Positions 61,649 through 64,000 of a DNA stretch of 64,000 nucleotides are shown here, in pieces. The translations under genes and the position numbers were made by a program. The stretch spans positions 124,001 to 188,000 of the forward strand of contig NZ_LMVL02000007.1 in NCBI RefSeq assembly GCF_001541345.2, in the 5' to 3' direction. The notes under the pieces were generated by a model that saw nothing but the letters and a program-made list of their open reading frames with translations, did no database searches and had not been told where the DNA came from. The DNA comes from Gillisella vitis. GTDB taxonomy: Bacteria; Pseudomonadota; Alphaproteobacteria; Rhizobiales; Rhizobiaceae. How positions within the stretch are numbered: position 1 is the first letter of the stretch; the number at the start of each line of letters is the position of its first letter.

Positions 61649-62064
61649 CCGGCAATCTCCAGCACGGGCTGCCCGGCATCCACCTCTTGGCCGTCCCCAG
61701 CAAGGATGCGAACAACCTTGCCTGCACGCTCTGCTGCGATGGTGTTGAACACTTTCATCGCTTCAATGATGAACAGGCTCTGGCCCACCTCCACCTGATC
61801 GCCAACCGAAACAAAGGGGGTCGCTCCGGGATTGGGAGCGCGGTGAAAGATGCCAAACACAGGCGTAGATACGGTATTGGCACTGCCACTGGCTGATGGA
61901 TTTGTTTGCTCTGCCACGCTGTCTTTTTGGCCGGTTACGGCGGCATCCTGGGCCTGTGCGTAATGGGAAATTCGAACTGTCGTGCCGTTTTCGGTGACGC
62001 TCAACTCCGAAATACGGGATTGACCAACAAAGTCTATGAGCGTTTTGATCTTGTCGAGATCCAT
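61645..62064 (-). CDS. accB: Biotin carboxyl carrier protein (AccB family)
   Basis: A protein of 139 aa. The N-terminus ([26 protein letters not shown]) is typical of AccB, followed by an Ala/Ser/Thr linker. The biotinyl domain has [24 protein letters not shown] with the EAMK biotin site near residue 101. It is the first gene of the leftward operon and overlaps accC by four bases. It supplies the carrier for the biotin carboxylase next door. The carboxyl acceptor is not clear from sequence. Confidence 0.92.
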   Translation of the reverse strand: MDLDKIKTLIDFVGQSRISELSVTENGTTVRISHYAQAQDAAVTGQKDSVAEQTNPSASGSANTVSTPVFGIFHRAPNPGATPFVSVGDQVEVGQSLFIIEAMKVFNTIAAERAGKVVRILAGDGQEVDAGQPVLEIAG

Positions 62065-62239
62065 TCAAACCACCGGCTGTGATAGTGTCATCATGCGGTC
62101 TTCAGAGGCCAGAGCAATTGCGTTGCAGCAGGATTGATCCGTAAAGACGTTCAAAAACAGCTAGCACGACCCTTCCTGTGATGGGGGCAAACAAAGTTTG
62201 AATGATGCTCAGCTGACCATAGGAAAGAAGGGGTGTTTC

Positions 62240-63160
62240 TCAGGCAAGACAGCTCCAATGGCCCTCTCCACCGAGACGCTTGATGACCTCCATCAGGATA
62301 TGTCTCACTTCAAGAACCGCCTTGGTCGGGGGGTGATTGACCGGCATATCCAGCACAAGGCGTCGAAACAGTTCTGGTCCGCTCAGCGGAATGACCGAAA
62401 GTTCTCCTGCCTGATGATCGGCGTAGACAGCTCCCCGTCCCAGAATGGTCAATCCCAACCCGGCACGGATAGCCGCTTTGGTGCTGGCCACTCCCTCAAT
62501 CACCCGAACAATATTGATTTTCTGACCAAGAATAAGGGCCTGCTTTTCCAAAAGGATGCGAATCCCATGACGCTGCGAGGGCATGATCAGCGGAAGGCTC
62601 AAAGCTTCGCGGAGCGGCAAATCATTCTGCCTTTGGGTAAAGGCATTCAGAGGCCCGACGGCATAGAGCCGCTCATCAAACAAAGGCACTGCGGTCGGTT
62701 TGGCCACATCCAGAAGGTTCACGGCCAGATCATGCGCATGGGTATCGGTCGCTGTGCGCAAGGTCTGGCTATCGCCCTCGCTGATCGTCAGGCGGATTTT
62801 TGGAAAGCGGCGGTCACATGCTTCCAGAACCGGAATGGAGAGAATGGGAGACAGCGAGCTAAGAATGCCAAGCGAGACATCACCACTTGGATATTTCGCC
62901 TGCTCCCGCGTTGCGGCTTCGGCCTGCTCTATCGCCCGAAGGATTGCCTGAGCATGGACCAGCAGCGTCTGACCTGCCTCCGTTACCACGACGCCACGCG
63001 AGGTGCGATTGAGCAATTGCAGCCCCAGTTGGTCTTCCAGCGCGCGCACATGCAGGCTCAGCGCTGGTTGGGCTACACCCAGTTCACTGGCGGCACGGGT
63101 AAAGGAACCCAGCTCCGCAATGCGCGCAAAATAGCGCATTTTTGTCACATCCAATGCCAA
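62240..63160 (-). CDS. LysR-family regulator, probable TTG start
   Basis: A regulator of 306 aa. The helix-turn-helix reads MRYFARIAELGSFTRAASELGVAQPALSLH; the sensor domain follows from SGDVSLGILSSLSPILSIP. The start is TTG 63160, because AGGAGG lies five bases upstream. ATG 63187 would add nine residues and overlap a dyad; ATG 63139 has no ribosome site. The gene is divergent from an RraA-like gene and upstream of the AccB/Pxp operon in the same direction, so either could be its target. A dyad over its leader suggests autoregulation. Confidence 0.85.
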   Translation of the reverse strand: MALDVTKMRYFARIAELGSFTRAASELGVAQPALSLHVRALEDQLGLQLLNRTSRGVVVTEAGQTLLVHAQAILRAIEQAEAATREQAKYPSGDVSLGILSSLSPILSIPVLEACDRRFPKIRLTISEGDSQTLRTATDTHAHDLAVNLLDVAKPTAVPLFDERLYAVGPLNAFTQRQNDLPLREALSLPLIMPSQRHGIRILLEKQALILGQKINIVRVIEGVASTKAAIRAGLGLTILGRGAVYADHQAGELSVIPLSGPELFRRLVLDMPVNHPPTKAVLEVRHILMEVIKRLGGEGHWSCLA

Positions 63161-63170
63161 GGTCGCCTCC

Positions 63171-63193
63171 TGATATACAAAATCCATATATCA
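63171..63193. promoter_or_regulatory. Dyad over the leader of the LysR gene
   Basis: TGATATA at 63171-63177 and TATATCA at 63187-63193 are perfect 7-bp inverted arms nine bases apart. The site lies just upstream of the AGGAGG and TTG start of the LysR gene and 121 bases before the divergent RraA-like gene. The AT-rich dyad suits LysR-type binding and autoregulation. Confidence 0.5.
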
Positions 63194-63314
63194 AGTATCG
63201 TCAATATATATTTGTTGGCATAGCGCAAGCCTCTTAAAACGGAGGAGATCGCGAAAGGGCTGGGGTTAACCAGCGCCGTTTCGCCCTATCGAACAATGTT
63301 GTTTTGAGGTTGCC

Positions 63315-63989
63315 ATGATCCACATTAAGAAAATTCCCGAGCGTCCAAGCCAGGAAGAGATTAATGCGATTGCGAAATTCTCGCCCGCGACCCTGCATGA
63401 GGCACAAGGCCGTCGTGGTGCGCTGTCCTCCCGCATCAAGCCAGTGGATTACCGCATGAAGCTTTGCGGGCCTGCTTTCACGGTCAAGTCCGCGCCACGC
63501 GACAACATCATGCTGCAACTGGCGATCAATTATGCGCAACCGGGCGACATCATCGTGGTATCCGGCGGCGAATACGAGGAGGCGGGGTCATTCGGTGATG
63601 TTCTGGCCAATGCCTGCCTCGCTAAAGGCATTGGGGGCTTGGTAACGGACACAGGCGTGCGCGACACCTTGCAGCTTCGAGATCTTGGCTTTCCGGTATT
63701 TTCACTCAGTGTCTGCATCAAGGGAACCGTGAAGGAAACCTTGACCGCAGTAAACGATCCCATCGTTATCGGTGATGAACTGGTGTATCCGGGCGACATC
63801 ATCGTCGGTGATGCCGACGGCGTGGTGGTCGTTCGTCGACAGGAAGCCATGGACGTTGCAGCACTTGCCCAAACCCGGGAAGATGCCGAAGCGGGCTATA
63901 TTGCCGCCTATAAGGCGGGGAAGTCGGTCATTGAAGTCAGTAATCTTGAGCCCGTGCTAAGGGCTAAAGGATTTTCGGTCGAAGCGTGA
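63315..63989 (+). CDS. RraA/HMG-aldolase family protein (4-carboxy-4-hydroxy-2-oxoadipate aldolase-like)
   Basis: A protein of 224 aa. The core GDVLANACLAKGIGGLVTDTGVRDTLQL carries the family's Arg-Asp pair that binds substrate and metal in class II pyruvate aldolases. PATLHEAQGRRGALSSRIKP is an extended N-terminal motif. The gene could be an aldolase of protocatechuate or gallate meta-cleavage (GalC/LigK-like) or another RraA-fold enzyme. RraA proper, which inhibits RNase E, is shorter. It is divergent from the LysR gene and ends 11 bases before the window's end, so partners may lie beyond. Confidence 0.8.
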   Translation: MIHIKKIPERPSQEEINAIAKFSPATLHEAQGRRGALSSRIKPVDYRMKLCGPAFTVKSAPRDNIMLQLAINYAQPGDIIVVSGGEYEEAGSFGDVLANACLAKGIGGLVTDTGVRDTLQLRDLGFPVFSLSVCIKGTVKETLTAVNDPIVIGDELVYPGDIIVGDADGVVVVRRQEAMDVAALAQTREDAEAGYIAAYKAGKSVIEVSNLEPVLRAKGFSVEA

Positions 63990-64000
63990 GCGGGTGCTCC

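Noticed and set aside
1-64000. CRISPR arrays, tRNA or rRNA genes, prophage, conjugation or replication genes
   Set aside because: No spaced direct-repeat arrays, cloverleaf sequences or characteristic proteins were recognised on either strand.

Overview
The window looks like an accessory-rich stretch of an alphaproteobacterial genome, most likely Rhizobiales (Rhizobium/Agrobacterium/Ochrobactrum-like). The reasons are the GC-rich codon use, the FrcA-style single-domain sugar ABC ATPases, the UdgX/radical-SAM pair, an NodT-type RND efflux set, and a 31-bp intergenic inverted repeat (CTCCCCAACCCTCC type) of a kind I recall from these genomes. No tRNA, rRNA, CRISPR array, replication or conjugation gene was seen. 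Nearly everything is catabolic operons, each with its own regulator, separated by decayed insertion sequences.

Layout. (a) 1-2460: tail of a probable HMG-CoA-lyase-like gene, a class III CoA-transferase and a HisC-type aminotransferase. (b) 2461-4599: a scar with a frameshifted DnaQ-like exonuclease fragment joined to a decayed IS5-type transposase, an apparently intact IS6-family element (3619-4436), and the last 54 codons of a LysR regulator. (c) 4603-15424: a full 4-hydroxyphenylacetate (homoprotocatechuate meta-cleavage) island, hpaR-hpaA divergent from hpaBC-hpaF-hpaE-hpaD-ssadh-hpaG-hpaH-hpaI. It takes 4-hydroxyphenylacetate to pyruvate and succinate. (d) 15678-17430: an iron-permease-like small membrane protein and a Fic protein with a C-terminal winged helix. 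(e) 17520-24454: a ribitol operon (SBP, ATPase, permease, ribitol 2-dehydrogenase, D-ribulokinase) with a divergent LacI regulator and a 30-bp palindromic operator. (f) 24651-29201: MFS/AraC pair, a LysR pseudogene, an unknown 331-aa protein and an IS630 remnant. (g) 29544-32251: UdgX-type uracil-DNA glycosylase overlapping a radical SAM protein. (h) 32332-40112: two-component system divergent from a tripartite RND efflux operon; the shared promoter region holds an exact CpxR-type box, GTAAA-N5-GTAAA.

(i) 40150-48942: a LacI-controlled cluster with a sugar-type ABC importer, phosphotriesterase-family hydrolase, ThuA/DUF1355-like amidotransferase-fold protein, PfkB kinase, BtpA/SgcQ-family protein and an N-carbamoyl-amino-acid-hydrolase-type amidase. 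The substrate is unknown, and this is the best candidate in the window for an undescribed catabolic route. (j) 49098-50640: IS6 remnant, Crp/Fnr regulator and a 68-aa protein. (k) 50869-55907: polar amino-acid ABC importer plus SDR, divergent from a LysR regulator with a T-N11-A dyad between them. (l) 56098-62064: 5-oxoprolinase (PxpA, PxpC, PxpB) with biotin carboxylase, a normal BCCP, a second BCCP-like protein lacking the biotinyl lysine, and a class I aminotransferase. (m) 62240-63989: LysR (probably TTG start) divergent from an RraA/HMG-aldolase-family gene.

How it fits together: each operon imports or activates one unusual carbon or nitrogen source (4-hydroxyphenylacetate, ribitol, an unknown nucleoside- or ureido-like compound, 5-oxoproline or a related amino acid) and feeds central metabolism. 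All calls rest on reading the sequence; no database search was possible.
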